Shown: positions 21,015 to 34,487, counted from the stretch's first letter. The stretch: 64,000 nucleotides of DNA from Athripsodes cinereus (GCA_947579605.1 OX388316.1:12527290-12591289), one strand, 5' to 3'. The notes: generated from the letters alone by a model not told the origin. A program made the numbers and translations.

Positions 21015-24000
21015 CGATCTCTATGAAGATCATTCAAAGTGTATACCTACTATTGTGAGGAGCTTCTTTTATGACGCGTAACAGTCATCTAAATAATATT
21101 GGGCTTACCTTTGAACACGACTTGTGTAGGTATATTCAATTTTATTCCAATTCATACACAAAACTGCTAATCTTTAACAACGTATTATATTTATAGAATA
21201 AGAGAGCATTTATTAAATAAATTTTTAACTCAATCCTTTGACAGAATAAAAAATCATTTTAAGACTATAAAAAATGTGTTAAAAAAGTTTAACTGAAGCG
21301 TATATGAATAAAAAATATGTCGCTATTTTTTTTTCATAAATTATGCAGCTGCAACCTTCTGGTTAAAAGCACTTTAGCTTTATTGCAATGAAATTCATTT
21401 TTTTGAGAATTCTTGAGTGCTTTAAAGCTTTTTATTATTTTACAATTTTCTTTAAAGCATCAACTTGCTGACGATTTTATCAGTATAGTAAGTGACAAAT
21501 TCCTTGTCAGAATCATCTTCAAAATGCATTCATATGTGATATATGTGAAAATTTAATTCCTACATATTTCTAATATGTAATTCCAAGTAAGATTGCTTCA
21601 CCGATAAGTGGTTCATTGTTTAACCACATTATAATATAGGTTTCTGTAAGAGGAGTTGCAACGCTTTATTGTGCAGCAGCTTTTGTCAATGGTTTTTAAG
21701 ATCGATATAAAAAATATCATAGGATTTTTGGATAAAAGGTGCAGTCGATATTTTATCATGATCTATGAAAGGTAAAGTTTCTCATTTTGACCACGTTCCT
21801 ATTTTTAAGTGAATATATCTAGTTTTCAGGTATAATAATGAACATATTTATTATCATGTCGGTACCTGAACATTATTCCTATGAAATTAAGTAGCGTTTT
21901 GAAATTTTCGAATTATAATCTTAGTTTTGCATTACCTTTGCATATCATTACAGCATTGGTCCAATGCAATGTGGAATGTGACGTTATTTGCCTAATTGAT
22001 ATATTTTAATTCAATTTTTAGATAGATTCCTAAATATATTATTCGGTATATCAATCTTATTTTAAACGAATTACACCATTTTCTTTTTTAGCAGATCAGA
22101 CAGATTTTATTTGAGGAAAGCATACACCATACGCACATAATAAATTATGCTTTTAATTTTATGGAAATGTTAGGAATTTTAAAAGCTATAAATAAAACTA
22201 TTTTTAATAAGAGCTATAACAAGGCTTTAACATACTTTCATAATTAGAAAAGAAAATGTGTGATTTTTTTTTAAATAGCAATTTAACAAAAATGTTATTA
22301 CAAAAAAAAAACGAGATCATTTTTGGATTATATTCCCTTTACTAGCGTAGGTAGATAAGTAGGTTTAGATCGTTCTTTTATCCATGTAGATATAGATCCT
22401 TAGATCCAGGTGGTTATTGTGACGTGATCGCTCCCATGGATCAGTATGGTGGTTGAATAAATCTCCACCGTGTCCCCTATCTCGGTGCCATCTCGTGCCC
22501 ACCGTGACATATAATACAGCGCCACATATTATTATATGTACGTAGTTATATTACAATAATAATATTATGGTGTATGTATTGTTATTGGTGATCTTGTTGT
22601 GGTTCTAGAGGATGTTATGGAAGTCCCTTTCCTTGCATACGTAGACCCTACCATACTAACGCTGTCGAAAAATAAAACAATGATCTTAGAATTATCATCT
22701 CCGCTTACTTTAGTAAACATTGTCTTGTGGAGTCAAAAAAAGAAGAAAAAGGGATCACGTACCAACGATGTACTAGAATATAATTACTTTGAATGAATGC
22801 GAGACACTGCGAGAGGTGGTTGTACCTATTTAGAACAGGATGCAGAAACGTAGATAGACACCAAACTAGCCGGGTCCCATTATGCTTGCGCTGGAAGAAT
22901 ATTGCGTCCAACAGAGAATTGTGAAAATACAAGACGATCTTTGTCTTCGAACGCTTAAAGAAGAGGTTCTGTCAAATTTACTGTGTTCATGATTTCAAAG
23001 TAAAATTAAATTTGCGCCTATGCAAGTAAAATAAAATTTGAACTTTTAAGAAAGCATGCATTCTTCGATCACTAAGTAAATATATCTAGAAAAACTATTC
23101 TTAGAAGATGCATAAATACTCGTTCAAGCAGACACAATTCATGTTTAAGATAATAAATATGTAAATACAGTGTTTTAGATGAATACAGCATTGATTCCAT
23201 TGTGAGTAAAGAGCGCGGCTGTAAGTTCTGCGGCTCACAATGTTATCAGGAAATCAGAAGCGGTATCAGATAGTAATAATATGGGATAATAGTAGTAGTG
23301 GTAGTAGTAGTACCTACTTAATAATATAATACAACACCACATATGTGTATTCAATACAATAAACTATAACAATGCTATAGTATTATATTATCAACTGCTA
23401 TACTACATACAATTATATGAGTGCGCTTCTTTCTTTATAGTACATCATACATTCCGCCTTCTTCATACCATACTATACTTACTTCATACAGCTATTTAAA
23501 GTACTATGTATATAAGTTTTACTCCTCTTTCTTCCCAGCGGCGACACCGAGTTGCTTCTTGTTGTAATAATATGTAATGTATGTAGTGTGTATATGTGAG
23601 ATAGTTTTTAGCATCTCCTTTCTGGTTTTATTATTTGTTGTGACTGTGATTGAAAAGACTATTCAATGAATAAAATACACTCTTAGATTCTATTACAAGG
23701 TGGTTCAGAATACGAGAACATCTTTCAGTTGAAGTAATATCAGTTTATAACTCACATCAATGTTAATTCAATATAGGTACATATGAAGAAACATTGGTTC
23801 TTAGGAAGTCTGCTTAATCTAGGTACTTCCGCCAGATAATAGGTATCTTCCAATTTATCTATTGATGTATCCAAAATTTCGCTAGGAATGATTTACAGTC
23901 CCATAATCAGGGATATCTCGAGATTAAAAGAAGTATTTAAGGAAGGCCTCCAAATTTACCTAAGTCTAGGGGATGAACATGTATGTCAGTACTGATAGCA

Positions 24001-24680
24001 GATATGTACCTATAATTTTTACCTCAGGTATTTCGTCGCAAAAGCACCTGTATCAAAGCGAATAAAATATGCTCAAAATATTTTTTTATTTAATGGTATT
24101 AAGTAAGCTCAGACTGAAAGCTAAATATAGGTAGCTATACTTGAATTAGTAAGCGATACAGCTTACGTTCGGTAGCGCCTCAGAATTTGTGATTAGTTCA
24201 CGTCCTAAAGCAGAAATAAAAAAAATATAGGTACCTATATATTCGCCAAAAAATTGCGAAGTGTAGTGCTAAGTATGTAAAGCACAACATGCTTCCGTCG
24301 TAATCCTTAATAGGTACTCAGTAAAAATGTAGCATTAGCAAAATATGTGGTTGATGTAGGCTTAAAGCAAGTTGAAAAATTACATAATTACCTACCGTAT
24401 TCGGAATATAAATGAATTACTCAACGATTTGGCACATAATGTTTGAAACCTCTCTTTTTAAAAAGACTTTATTTAAAATGACTAACTGAAGGATTTCTTA
24501 TAAATCAAATATTCAATTCGAATAGTTTTTATAAAAAAATAATAATTCTTAATTGAAATAATATTGTTCACAATTACATAACTTTACAAACAAAAGACAT
24601 TAAAATATGCATAAGAATATGACAGCCACACTAGCCATAATGCTGTGTTGTGGCAGAGAAACAATAAATTTATCATGTTA
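21015..24680. other. AT-rich noncoding DNA, no gene recognised
   Basis: The open frames at 22599-22796 (plus) and 22932-22705 (minus) overlap each other and show no motif. A short GTA-rich tract is at 23289-23312. A slightly GC-richer patch lies at 22420-22510. Confidence 0.5.
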
Positions 24681-24682
24681 GT

Positions 24683-24865
24683 GTGCAAACACAAAGAAAG
24701 CAGGTTGCCAGCGCCGATAAGTGCCGGTAAGCGCCGGCAAAGTAAATCGCAATCGTCGTTCCTGTTTTTACTATGTTCGTGTCCATTGAAATGCATGTAA
24801 ACATTCTCGGCGCCGGTAGACGCAAGCATCTGAAAGCAGGTAACCCGCTTTCTTTGTGTTAGCAC
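24683..24865. mobile_element. Small inverted-repeat element (MITE), 183 bp
   Basis: The ends are GTGCAAACACAAAGAAAGCA and the complement of GTGCTAACACAAAGAAAGCG, about 25 bp with two or three mismatches. The interior is GC-richer, with GTGCCGGTAAGCGCCGGC and CGGCGCCGGTAGACGC. I could not define a target duplication, so the outer limits may be off by a few bases. A 93-codon minus-strand frame over it is a by-product. Confidence 0.7.
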
Positions 24866-24869
24866 CCTT

Positions 24870-26485
24870 TGACAATAACAAAAATAAATAAGTGAGTCAG
24901 TATGTCAGTCTGTGCAGATAGTTAAAATGAGTAATGTATGTCATGAGTGAGTGAGTCAGTGAGCGAGCTCGCAATTTAGTCAGCGAAAGAGTGAGTTTTA
25001 ATATCTACAAAATCTTTATTTATCTATTCTTTAACGATAACTAGCACAATCAAACATAACATTCATTTATACCTGTTTATGACATAGCATGTTTTTGAAT
25101 ATTCTTAGATCATCTACGAGTAGACGATACTCTTGGTCTATTGATTGCTTGACTCGAATACTTAAGAATCTATATATTTCTTTCTGTCATTTTCATAGGG
25201 TATATCATGAAAATATCAGAAGAAAATTGTATCCAAACAATAAATTACAGCAAATGCTGACCAATATACGAGAAATACCAAGCATTGAAATTCACAGTGA
25301 ATAATTTAAAATTTCGAGTGTACCTACAGCGATTCCCTGGTTGTCTGTTTCACAAACATATCACGTCATGTGCAAGATTACTGGCATTATTTCACATTTA
25401 AAATACCAGTACCAGCTATTTTCGTAACAAGCAAATCAGAGACCTAATCCTATTATAAACATGACATGCATAGGAAGATACTTTCAAAAATTTTCTCATG
25501 ATTTTGATATTATTTACACCTTTGAAAATTTGCGTTCTACGTAAATGCGACGTCAAAATACGGGAGGGTAGTCTAGAAAAGTATAAACATACCTATATTT
25601 TCGTTACATTTTGATATTATGTTATTTTATTTTTACAAAAGTTTAAGGATCAAACAGTGAATAACAGAATAATGTTAACAAAATACTACATAATTCAATG
25701 TGTGGACCAGCAAATGCCTTTAATTTACCAGAGATGTTTATGTCTTTAAAAACGTCAATGCTAAATGAATTATATAAAATTTAGTTAGAGCTCCCAAAAT
25801 ATTTAGAAAAAATAATAAGAGAAAAAAAACAATGCTAGTATACTCATAGTACGATGTATAATCAGAGATGGACGATTGGAAGACAATACTACTCTCGATC
25901 ATTTTCTTTATAACATCCCTGTAGTTTCCTTTAATATGTAATAACAATATTGATTATCAGAATCTTGATAAATTTTTTACATGGAACAAATACAAAAGAC
26001 TACTTCCACTACTACACCGGAGTATGTAGGTACCTTCTGTACCTTCTTACTTACAACATTACCTTTAACAATACTGATATACTCGTATGTATGCTACTTA
26101 CATAAAAATAAATACTTACCTCTTGCGGTAGGTAGTATGTACAATTATCTATGTTTTAACAAAAAGAAAACCTATGTATGACATACGAGAATTATTGAAG
26201 TTGTACTGATAGGAGATAATAATATGTACACAGTTACGGATATATATATAATTTGAATAAAATCAATCCTTACTATTGAAAATACTAATATAGGTACCTA
26301 AATAATTCAGTTGGTTCCTGGAAGTTGTGTTCGTTTTAAAACATTGAAATATAGTTTAGAACATTTTCTGAAATTTCATTCATTATAATTGAGATGCTGA
26401 AAGGATAAGAATTTCAAGAAAAAATCAAGTGTTCTGTATCGAAATGGTTGTCAATAATAAGAATATTGTTTGCTAGGATTTTTTT
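24870..26485. other. AT-rich noncoding DNA
   Basis: There is a GAGTGAGT-type short repetition at 24885-24995. Otherwise nothing was recognised. Confidence 0.5.
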
Positions 26486-26571
26486 ATTGGAGAGGAAACC
26501 AGGAGTATAGCAAGACCAACAATGCGGTAGAGGGATGGCATCAATTGGCAAGCTGGTGTCATCTGGCATGA
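26476..26571 (+). pseudogene. Short relic of a MULE-like transposase (NNAVEGWH motif)
   Basis: The plus-strand frame through 26497-26571 reads NQEYSKTNNAVEGWHQ and stops at a TGA (26569-26571). The motif RTNNxVExWH, near the end of the catalytic region, is characteristic of MULE-type transposase-derived proteins, including the FLYWCH-associated ones in arthropods. Only about 25 residues are clear. The following 100 bp look like decayed coding sequence with shifts. It is too short for firm assignment. Confidence 0.45.
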
Positions 26572-26719
26572 AGGAGGCCATTGTCCAGGAGTGAACGGGA
26601 CTAGGCTGAGAAGAAATAGAAACGACAGAAAACAGGATTTCTGTAGGAACCAAGTGAACGAAATGAGCTCTTGGCCCTGGTTGAAAAAGGGTATGAAAAA
26701 TAAATTAAGAAAATGCATT

Positions 26720-27225
26720 ATGAAGGTTTCTTTCTAATACACATTTATTTATTATGTTTTCTTAGAGTTCAATATTATGCATAACCAAAAAACCCAGAAG
26801 AATTAAAAAATAATCTTAGAAAGATAGCATAAAAATATGAAATACTAATCTACTGTTTAGAAGTTTGGAATATACCTACGTACACTTCAATCATGTTTCC
26901 GATTTAAACGTAATTGAATCTCAAAATCTTTTTTAAGCTTAATACTCATCAGTGTCGGGTATATAATATATTGATAGTAAATGGATTCAGCTTACTTGTC
27001 TATTCATTGTCATTTCAGATAAAAGTAGTAAAGGTTATCATCATAATACAACATACAAAATGACAAAGGTAAAAGATGCTCCTATTATGTAGGTATCTTA
27101 TACAAAAGTAAGTAATCAGTTGGTAAATCTGAACCCAAAGAGACTGTGGTTTATGTAGAAACAATCATTCAAATAGTTCTCATCGTACGAGTACCTACAT
27201 GGGCATAACTACATGAAATATCTAC
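26720..27225. other. AT-rich noncoding DNA
   Basis: No features were recognised. Confidence 0.45.
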
Positions 27226-27227
27226 AT

Positions 27228-27325
27228 ACATCTTTCGCCTCCTCTACATTCATGCAACATCTCATACACGTACGTCGATTTCTCTTACTCAACACACGGC
27301 CGTCTTTGAGTATTTGATCTAAGTG
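27228..27325 (-). pseudogene. Possible diverged LINE C-terminal fragment
   Basis: ACATCTTTCGCCTCCTCTAC, then TCATGCAACATCTCATACAC and ACACGGCCGTCTTTGAG follow the same order as the LINE end at 1725-1805 (CATCTTTCGTTTCCGTCAC, CATGCATGCTCTCC, ACACGTGACCGTCCTG). The similarity is weak and no frame is kept. Confidence 0.35.
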
Positions 27326-27526
27326 AATGAAAGAAATATTTACTAATTCTATGGAATATATTAAAATTATACAAATACCAAATATTTAATCCAAAATTTA
27401 TTAAATATGTTTCCCTTAAATGAATTTAATTGAGATATATATTCTGTGTCTTTCTAACATTTCTGATATAGAAGTCACTGAAATTCACAGTATACAATAG
27501 AAATTATTAGAAAACTTCGTCTACCT

Positions 27527-27890
27527 CATAGGTGGCCAACCTTTTCAGCAGCCGGGCCAAATTTCAGAATGAGATTTCCTACCGGGCCGCACAACAATAT
27601 ACCTACTCCATTTTTCCATTCCATTTTTAAACTTTTAATAATTTTACTTCACCTTAAAATTTCTACCCCCCCGTCGCCAAATTTTCGAAATGGTATAGGA
27701 ATTTGAAATGTTACAAAACTCCTCGGATTTCTTTAAGAATATTTTCTCGAAATACCTCTTTCAAAAAAGTAACGGGTATTTGTACCGACTATTATTTTAT
27801 TTAAAAAAAAGTATGCATATGCTTCGCGGGCCGCACGGAGACACCCAACGGGCCGCATGTGGCCCGCGGGCCGCGGGTTGGCCACCCTTG
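27527..27890. mobile_element. Non-autonomous hAT-type element, 364 bp, 8-bp duplication
   Basis: The left end CATAGGTGGCCAACC and right end (complement) CAAGGGTGGCCAACC form the terminal inverted repeat. CA(R)GGGTGGCCAACC is the known start of a large group of hAT elements. The 8-mer GTCTACCT flanks it exactly (27519-27526 and 27891-27898). Subterminal regions are rich in CGGGCCGCA on both sides (CCTACCGGGCCGCAC, AACGGGCCGCATGTGG), as expected for hAT binding repeats. No transposase is inside; the 86-codon frame is fortuitous. It must have been moved by a hAT transposase encoded elsewhere. Confidence 0.92.
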
Positions 27891-27899
27891 GTCTACCTC

Positions 27900-30800
27900 A
27901 TAAGTAATCGTTCATCTGATAAACTTAAAGTTTATACTTCAGACATAAGGCCTTTGGATCAGGTATAAAGAATATTTCTTCCTTATTCATATTAGTGCAC
28001 CTTAAAATTACGTACATATGCATTTATCAAATAAAATTAATAGACATACACAAATAAAGGATTTATGTACATTTACATAACATAGTTAATTAAGTGATAA
28101 ATTGCATCGATCTTAATCGTATTGTACAAAATAATATCAACATTAGTTTTATCATTCTATTTTTTATTTTCTATAATAACACAATATATATAGTCTAGAT
28201 AAAACATTTTCATTGTACCAATGACAAGTCGTACTAATATCATAAGTTTGATACATATTTTACTACTAAGTTTAAAAATACAATAGTTTCGGTTATTATG
28301 GATATTTATAAAAAGCCTTGGGAGGTCCGAGGACTTGTAATCCTCTCACGAATATGTCATACATAATAATATTATTTCTAGGACGTGTTATGGAGATTCA
28401 TTATATAATCTTACATTGGGTTTTTTGATGCTCGACTTAAATAAAAAGTAGTTGAGATAATTCCAAAGAAATCATTTGTCACACATCACAGATGATCTTT
28501 TAGATTGAAGACGAAAAATAATATGATGTAGCGATTAAATTCCTACCACAGCAATGAACGTTCTTTTTTTAGTTTAATCTTAATACTTATGAACATAAAT
28601 AGGTATTTCTCAAAGTAAAGACTACCTGAATAATTTATATTTGTGTATTATTGTGCCGACTCTATGCTATGTAGTTTATGTTTATAAAATACGATGAATT
28701 TGAACTTTTATATTTCACTTTACTAAGCTCATTGTGTATAAAAACAAATCGTTTCATTTTAGATGATCGGATATTGAGAATGACAAATCGTAGATTTTGT
28801 ATCCACAAATAAAATGTATCTAATATTAGAAGGCCACGGTCATTCATGAATAAACAAATAAATAGTAAAATTTATTGTGTCATTTTATAAATTTGTTGTC
28901 AAACTTTGTATCACGTTTGATTGCAATACTCGCTCCATCTTTATCAGTGAATCTAACGAACTTATTGCAATGCGGCATTTTTTCCAATTAATCAAATATA
29001 TTGCTTACTTTCTCTACGATCCACAATCGTACGATCCGTAGCTCATAACCTCACATAGATCGTCGAGGTATTCTAAAGAGAAATTATTATTAAAAAGACA
29101 CCTTATTTTACTGGGACAATTACAGCTTTCGGCCAATGCGATCTCAGAGATATGTAGTAAATAATTAATCGAGAAATCTCGTCATCAAACTCAATCATGA
29201 ATAAACACATCAATGATCTATTGTGTGTGTTTTTTTTTTATTTTTTTAAATATTAATAAGTGCCTACCTATTTTTTTATTTTATATAGTGATTTTTGCAA
29301 AGAAAATACTTAGTGAATGCATTCTCACATATCAATTTATTGATTTGTGATCTAGAATCTAATCCTCGATGATCAAACGGTATGTTTCATTAACATCCTT
29401 TATACATTACATAAATATATGTATTTTAAAATCAATTGATAACCTTTCAGAAGATCACCGTCTAACATAGATCACATTAACATCGGGCACAATGATGATA
29501 AAATAATGGATAGATTGATCTTTACCATTATTATCATTTGATAGAGCAGATAGATCATGCCTACAGTATATTATAGTTTGTAATTTAGATCGAATAATGT
29601 ACGATAATAAGAACGAAGATATGTTCACGACACTATCTCATATAATCATCTTGAGAGAATGATCTTGTAGAAACGGATGTACACGAAAATCTTAAAGAAC
29701 AAAAAATACAATAACAATATTAAAAGAGTTAAATAATAATTTCGTACTATATACCAACTACTATCATCTCATATCTAACTAAATATATTTGTTTGTAATG
29801 CCATGTTCCTACTTATACGACTATTTTTTATTAATATTATTTTGATCTAAATCTTGTAGGTATTGGACTAAATAGGTAAGTAATGACATTTAATATATTA
29901 TTATTCGATTCTTTATTAACTTCTAATCATTTAACCATTTGAGTTATTTGGCGCTGTACTTTTTGATAATTTAAAGTAGGTAGATACTTATGTAAAATCA
30001 TGCCAGCATAACTGATGAATAAAATATTTTAAGTGACTCGTAGCAGTTATTAACTAATACTAAATACCTATTTATTTAAGTACATATACAGATAGATATT
30101 CCTGTCCAAAGCTGAACATAAACACCCCCCATAATTCTCGTGTACTTTGGACTTTTGACGACCAGTCACAAGCAATTTTGCTAATTTTATAAAAATATGA
30201 TGTAAGAGACTTCCTCTATTTCTTTTGCCTTCACTAGGATTTTTTTAAGGGCAGCGCCCGCCACATACCTCGTGCCGTACCTGGAGATATGTATCTCCAT
30301 AACGACACACACATGCACAAACAGGATTTAATGTCGCATCAAAGCGAGAAATGCTGCCCCGAGGGAGCAATCTAGATTTACCGGCCACATACCAAAAAAA
30401 AATATGCAAAAAGGGAAGGGAAGAAATGGGAATATGCCTTCTTCTCTATGCAGTATCGTTAGTTACTTGAAGGGGATATTAGGCTACCAAAGAAAGTACA
30501 GAAGTATCTTCACTAGGTATCCGCTTTACTACGTCTTTCCTCCATACTGCGCAGTTAAAAATCTATTATTACGTAAGTTGCATTAACCTTTTAAAAGGTG
30601 ATAGCCGATTATTAAATAATATGCGTTCCCACATTCATTGGTAGATTCATTGGTTTTACCAATTCATGTGAAAGTTACTAATTAAAGGATTATGTTATGT
30701 CCATTTGTGTACCTACCTACGTATATTTATCATTGATACTCTATAATGTCATTGCAATTATTCACACGTTTTTTCCAAATGACTAGTATTATTAAAGTAA

Positions 30801-30920
30801 TTATTCATAACCCTGACTACAACTACAACTTAGTAATCGTACCATACTTAAATGTATCTATTTTATTTAAGTATTGAATAAGTAGGTATTTAAATACTCG
30901 AGTTTTACGGAGATATTTAT
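27900..30920. other. AT-rich noncoding DNA
   Basis: No gene is seen. A GC-richer patch is at 30245-30390. At 29096-29150 a segment (TTACAGCTTTCGGCCAATGC GATCTCAGA) is shared with the end of the window at 63940-63970. Confidence 0.5.
29118..29150 (+). repeat. Short dispersed repeat shared with 63935-63968
   Basis: ATTACAGCTTTCGGCCAATG CGATCTCAGA matches TTACAGCTGAAGGCCAATGCGATCCCAGA at the right end of the window, about 27 of 30 positions. Its source family is unknown. Confidence 0.55.
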
Positions 30921-30931
30921 GTAAAATTATC

Positions 30932-31313
30932 GGTCAATTTCTACTATAGGTTATCCAGTAGTACCCATTATGACAACATATTATATTGATGATCATAGTA
31001 TTATGTATTTTTATTATCCTTCACTGTATACCGTTACAAGATATCACAGAAGCCATATGGGGCCGAGGGGTTGCATCTTGTCCAGTGATTACAATATTAT
31101 TTAAATGCATAATTATGCCATAAAATTCTACTATGTACAAGAATAAATCATTATATAAATATAATTTGTACCCCTCCCCCAGCTCATATCTGGATGCCCC
31201 ATGATATCTTGTAACAGTGTACAGTGAAAGATAATAAAAATAAATACTACTATGATCATCAATATATATTTTCTAACTGGATACTATTGGATAACCTATA
31301 GTAGAAATTGACC
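30932..31313. mobile_element. Inverted-repeat MITE, 382 bp, 8-bp duplication
   Basis: The arms 30932-31046 and 31202-31313 are complementary over about 112 bp with scattered mismatches. Both start GGTCAATTTCTACTATAGG and end near TTACAAGATATCA. The identical 8-mer AAATTATC flanks the element (30924-30931, 31314-31321). There is no open frame of note and the 155-bp centre is unrelated between strands. An 8-bp duplication is again compatible with hAT-like transposition, but the terminal GGTCAATTTC is not a canonical hAT end. Confidence 0.88.
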
Positions 31314-31324
31314 AAATTATCTAA

Positions 31325-33195
31325 TCTTGCATAATATATTCGGGATTAATATTGAATTTTTGACACAAATGGAATTTATAAGCATCAAGTACCTTATCAA
31401 TTAGAGATATACGTTTCCTGGAAACACGATATAAGAATGATGTACAATTCCATACAAACTTTTACTAATCATAACGTGCCTACTTGTTAGGTATTAGATA
31501 GGAAATAATATTTAATCAAATACAGGCGCCGCCTCTGAGAACGAGGCTCGTTGATAAGTTCATAAGTATAGGTACTCATGGGTTCTTATGGAGTCGCTTA
31601 ACAAACCGATAAAACATCCGAGTTGATCATGGTGAATAGCAGAAATTCAATAAGTGATCAATACGCTTACACCTGAAGACTTCATTACTTACTACTTACA
31701 TAGATTAGGTATAATATAAAAACCTATTCATCTGTAACTTCTTTCTATTCTATGTACAATCCACTACATAAAATATTGTTCAAGAAAAGACATTCCTCAT
31801 CTATACATCTTTTTTATTCCCTATACGTTTAGATGAAACAGAGATAAAATTTATATAGTATATCTATGTAAGTCTTTAAATTTTAAGAGTTAATTATGAG
31901 GCATTGATCACACTACATAATGTCGGCTTCATCAAAGACTCATTTGATTTTAGAAGTAGACGTTAGTACATTAGGGATTTCGTTTTTGACGTTTATCTTC
32001 GAATGCCGTGAGGATTTTTTAAATAGAATCGCACATTGCTACTTGCAGTATTATATTATTATACGTGATCTATTATAAACAGGTATCTACTTTTGAGGGA
32101 AAAAAAAGTCAGATTGCATGTGAAGTGAATCTTTTAGAGACACGAGAATAAAAAACGCTCTACATTGTCTTAAGACATTCAAATTGCTAACTATTTTATA
32201 TGAACACTAAACCAAAGATAAAGAAAAATGAAAGAAGAGACTCATGAGTGAAGACCGATAAACACAACCAGGAGACCATAATTTCGAGAATAGAATATCT
32301 TAATGATTTTGACATAAAGACAATTTCTTGTTTATTTCATACCGCAAGTTTTCATAGGTTCCTCCACTTGTGATTGACTATATGAGTAGATACTTATCAT
32401 ACACCAATATGTCCATCATAAGTGAAAATGAGATAATGGAATTTTTTTGTTATTGTGAAATGTGAAATGTGGTATGGACTTGGACATATTGGATTTAGAA
32501 GTACATACATCGACGGAATATCTTAATTTTTTTGCTGGCTTTTTATTTTACTTCTTTTCCTTGCTTTGTCAGGATCAACAATTTTAACAATTGTATCCAT
32601 TTTAACTGCTATAAGTATTAATTTTTTAATAAAATGGCGGAACAACACAGCAACATTTGAATTTGATTTTTTAGACAGTATTTTCCTAATAAATCTGTGG
32701 ACATACGTGAGTAAGATCAGAACTAAACCAAAGTAAATACGATTCTCTATGTGCCCATATAATAAAGTGAAATTTTGTACCTGGTGGACATACCGGAGAT
32801 TGATAAGTATCTACTCATATGCAAATTTAGTTAGATATCATACCTAAAGTAACTATGAACGACAATCTAGAGTGTGTGGTGAGAAGTTTCACTACATTGG
32901 AAGGATAATTTCATGCATATTATTATCATGAATGAATAATAGGTGAATAAATGTGGATAGTTCGAAATTGGACAAAATGTGGTGAGACGAATGAGGACTT
33001 AGAAAAATAAGGACGAATAAGGACTTTGAAAAAGAGTGGACATTGGTAGTGGAGTTATAATTAAAAGTATGTATAATGACATAAATTTGCTTCGCATGAA
33101 TTATACACTAATAATACTTATATACCTAATATCGGTAGGAATTTACAGAACAATTAAGAATGATTATGTGATGCCTTATAACATTATAATAACGC
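31325..33195. other. AT-rich noncoding DNA
   Basis: No gene or repeat with supportable limits was recognised. Confidence 0.5.
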
Positions 33196-33200
33196 TTATA

Positions 33201-34487
33201 CGAGGGTGGGGTGAAAAGTTCTCGGCCTGACAATGAAAGACTGCGGTTTTCAGATTTTTTTATTTTTATTTTACTACATAATCTCTCTTGACTTCAAAAC
33301 ACTTGATCCAGCGTTTCTCCAACATCAGTACTCCTTCCAGGAAGTGAAAGTCTGGAAGGTTGCGAAAATATTTATCTACAGCCCTTTCAACTTCTTCATT
33401 GGATACGAAGAGCTTCGCAGAAACAAATTTCTTGAAGTTTGGGAACCAAGAAGTCTGAGGGTGCCAAATCAGGAGAATAGGGGGGATGGACGAGCAAGTC
33501 ATACCCCAAATCTTGCAGTTTTCCCATCGCCAACACACTCTTGTGTACGGGTGCGTTGTCTTGGTGAGAGATGATTTTTGTTTCTTCATACCAGGCCTCT
33601 TTTCGCGAATTTCGCCATCCAGATTGGTTAAAAAGTTTGGAGTAATATTTGTTTGTGATTGTTCTACCTTTTGCAAGGTTATCAATTACCAGGATACCTT
33701 TTCCATCCCTAAACACGCTAGCCATGACCTTTCCAGCAGATGAAATCGACTTCGCTTTCTTTGGAGCTGAACCAGCTTCCACCCATTGTTTGGACTGCTG
33801 TTTTGTTTCTGAAGTGTAGTGGTGGACCCATGTCTTATCCATGGTGACAAATCACCGCACTAAATTGGTCGGATCCCTATTCTATCGGTCCAAAAATTGT
33901 TGCGAAAATCATTTGCGAATTTGTTTTTGATCGGCATTCAACAAATGCGGCACCCTTTTTGCGCGGAGCTTTTTCATCCCTTATTATTTGAGCAAAATGT
34001 TTCCGATCCTTTTTTTTCGATATCCCTACAGCTTCAGCTATCTCATGCACCTCAGTTGCCTGTCGGCCAATACGGAATCATGCACTTTTTCGATGGTTTC
34101 CGATATGGCTGTGGTTTTTGGCCATCCTTCACATGGGTCATCTTCGAGGGGTGTGCGACCACCTTTAAATTCAGCTGCCAATTTTTTAACGGTTGACATT
34201 TAAGGAGCAGTCCTCGTAAACTTTTGTCAACTTTGGATGAATTTCCGTAGGAGTTGATCCATCTAAAACGAAGAACTTTATGACCGCACGATACTCAAAT
34301 TTATTCATATTCATGAAAAACAAGCAAGACGTCGACTGCAAAAATTCGTGTGAAGAAACTACTTAAGAGAACAAGTTGAAATTTGTCATATGAACTAATG
34401 ACACATGCACCCAGGTAAGGAATACAATTTTTTGCTGATTGGAGTAACATCTCTGTGTCAGGCCGAGAACTTTTCACCCCACCCTCG
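33201..34487 (-). mobile_element. Mariner element, 1287 bp, TA duplication
   Basis: The ends CGAGGGTGGGGTGAAAAGTT (33201) and AACTTTTCACCCCACCCTCG (ending 34487) are perfect inverses, and identity continues to about 31 bp through CTCGGCCTGAC. TA flanks both sides (33199-33200, 34488-34489), the standard Tc1/mariner duplication. Length and layout match a full-length mariner. The encoded transposase runs on the minus strand and is broken. The intact ends mean it could in principle be moved in trans, although it makes no functional enzyme. Confidence 0.97.
33266..34315 (-). pseudogene. Mariner transposase, D,D34D type, inactivated
   Basis: The reading begins near MNKFEYRAVIKFFVLDG (about 34313-34263) and covers a helix-turn-helix region at 34200-34000 broken by stops and shifts (VHEIAEAVGISKKRIGNIL is legible). 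It then enters a long open frame 33842-33396. There MDKTWVHHYTSETKQQSKQW carries the first catalytic Asp, HQDNAPVHKS the second and YSPDLAPSDF the third, with 34 residues between the last two, the mariner signature. The final part (YFRNLPDFHFLEGV, MLEKRW, end RDYVVK) lies in the other frame and ends at 33266. All three catalytic Asp codons are kept, but at least three frame changes prevent a whole protein. Confidence 0.93.

Noticed and set aside
24584..24865. 93-codon minus-strand frame with Cys/His residues resembling a zinc finger
   Set aside because: It coincides with a MITE and its spacing fits no zinc-finger pattern.
33897..34203. Two overlapping plus-strand open frames (99 and 71 codons)
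   Set aside because: They are antisense to the mariner transposase N-terminal half, and no independent protein signature is present.
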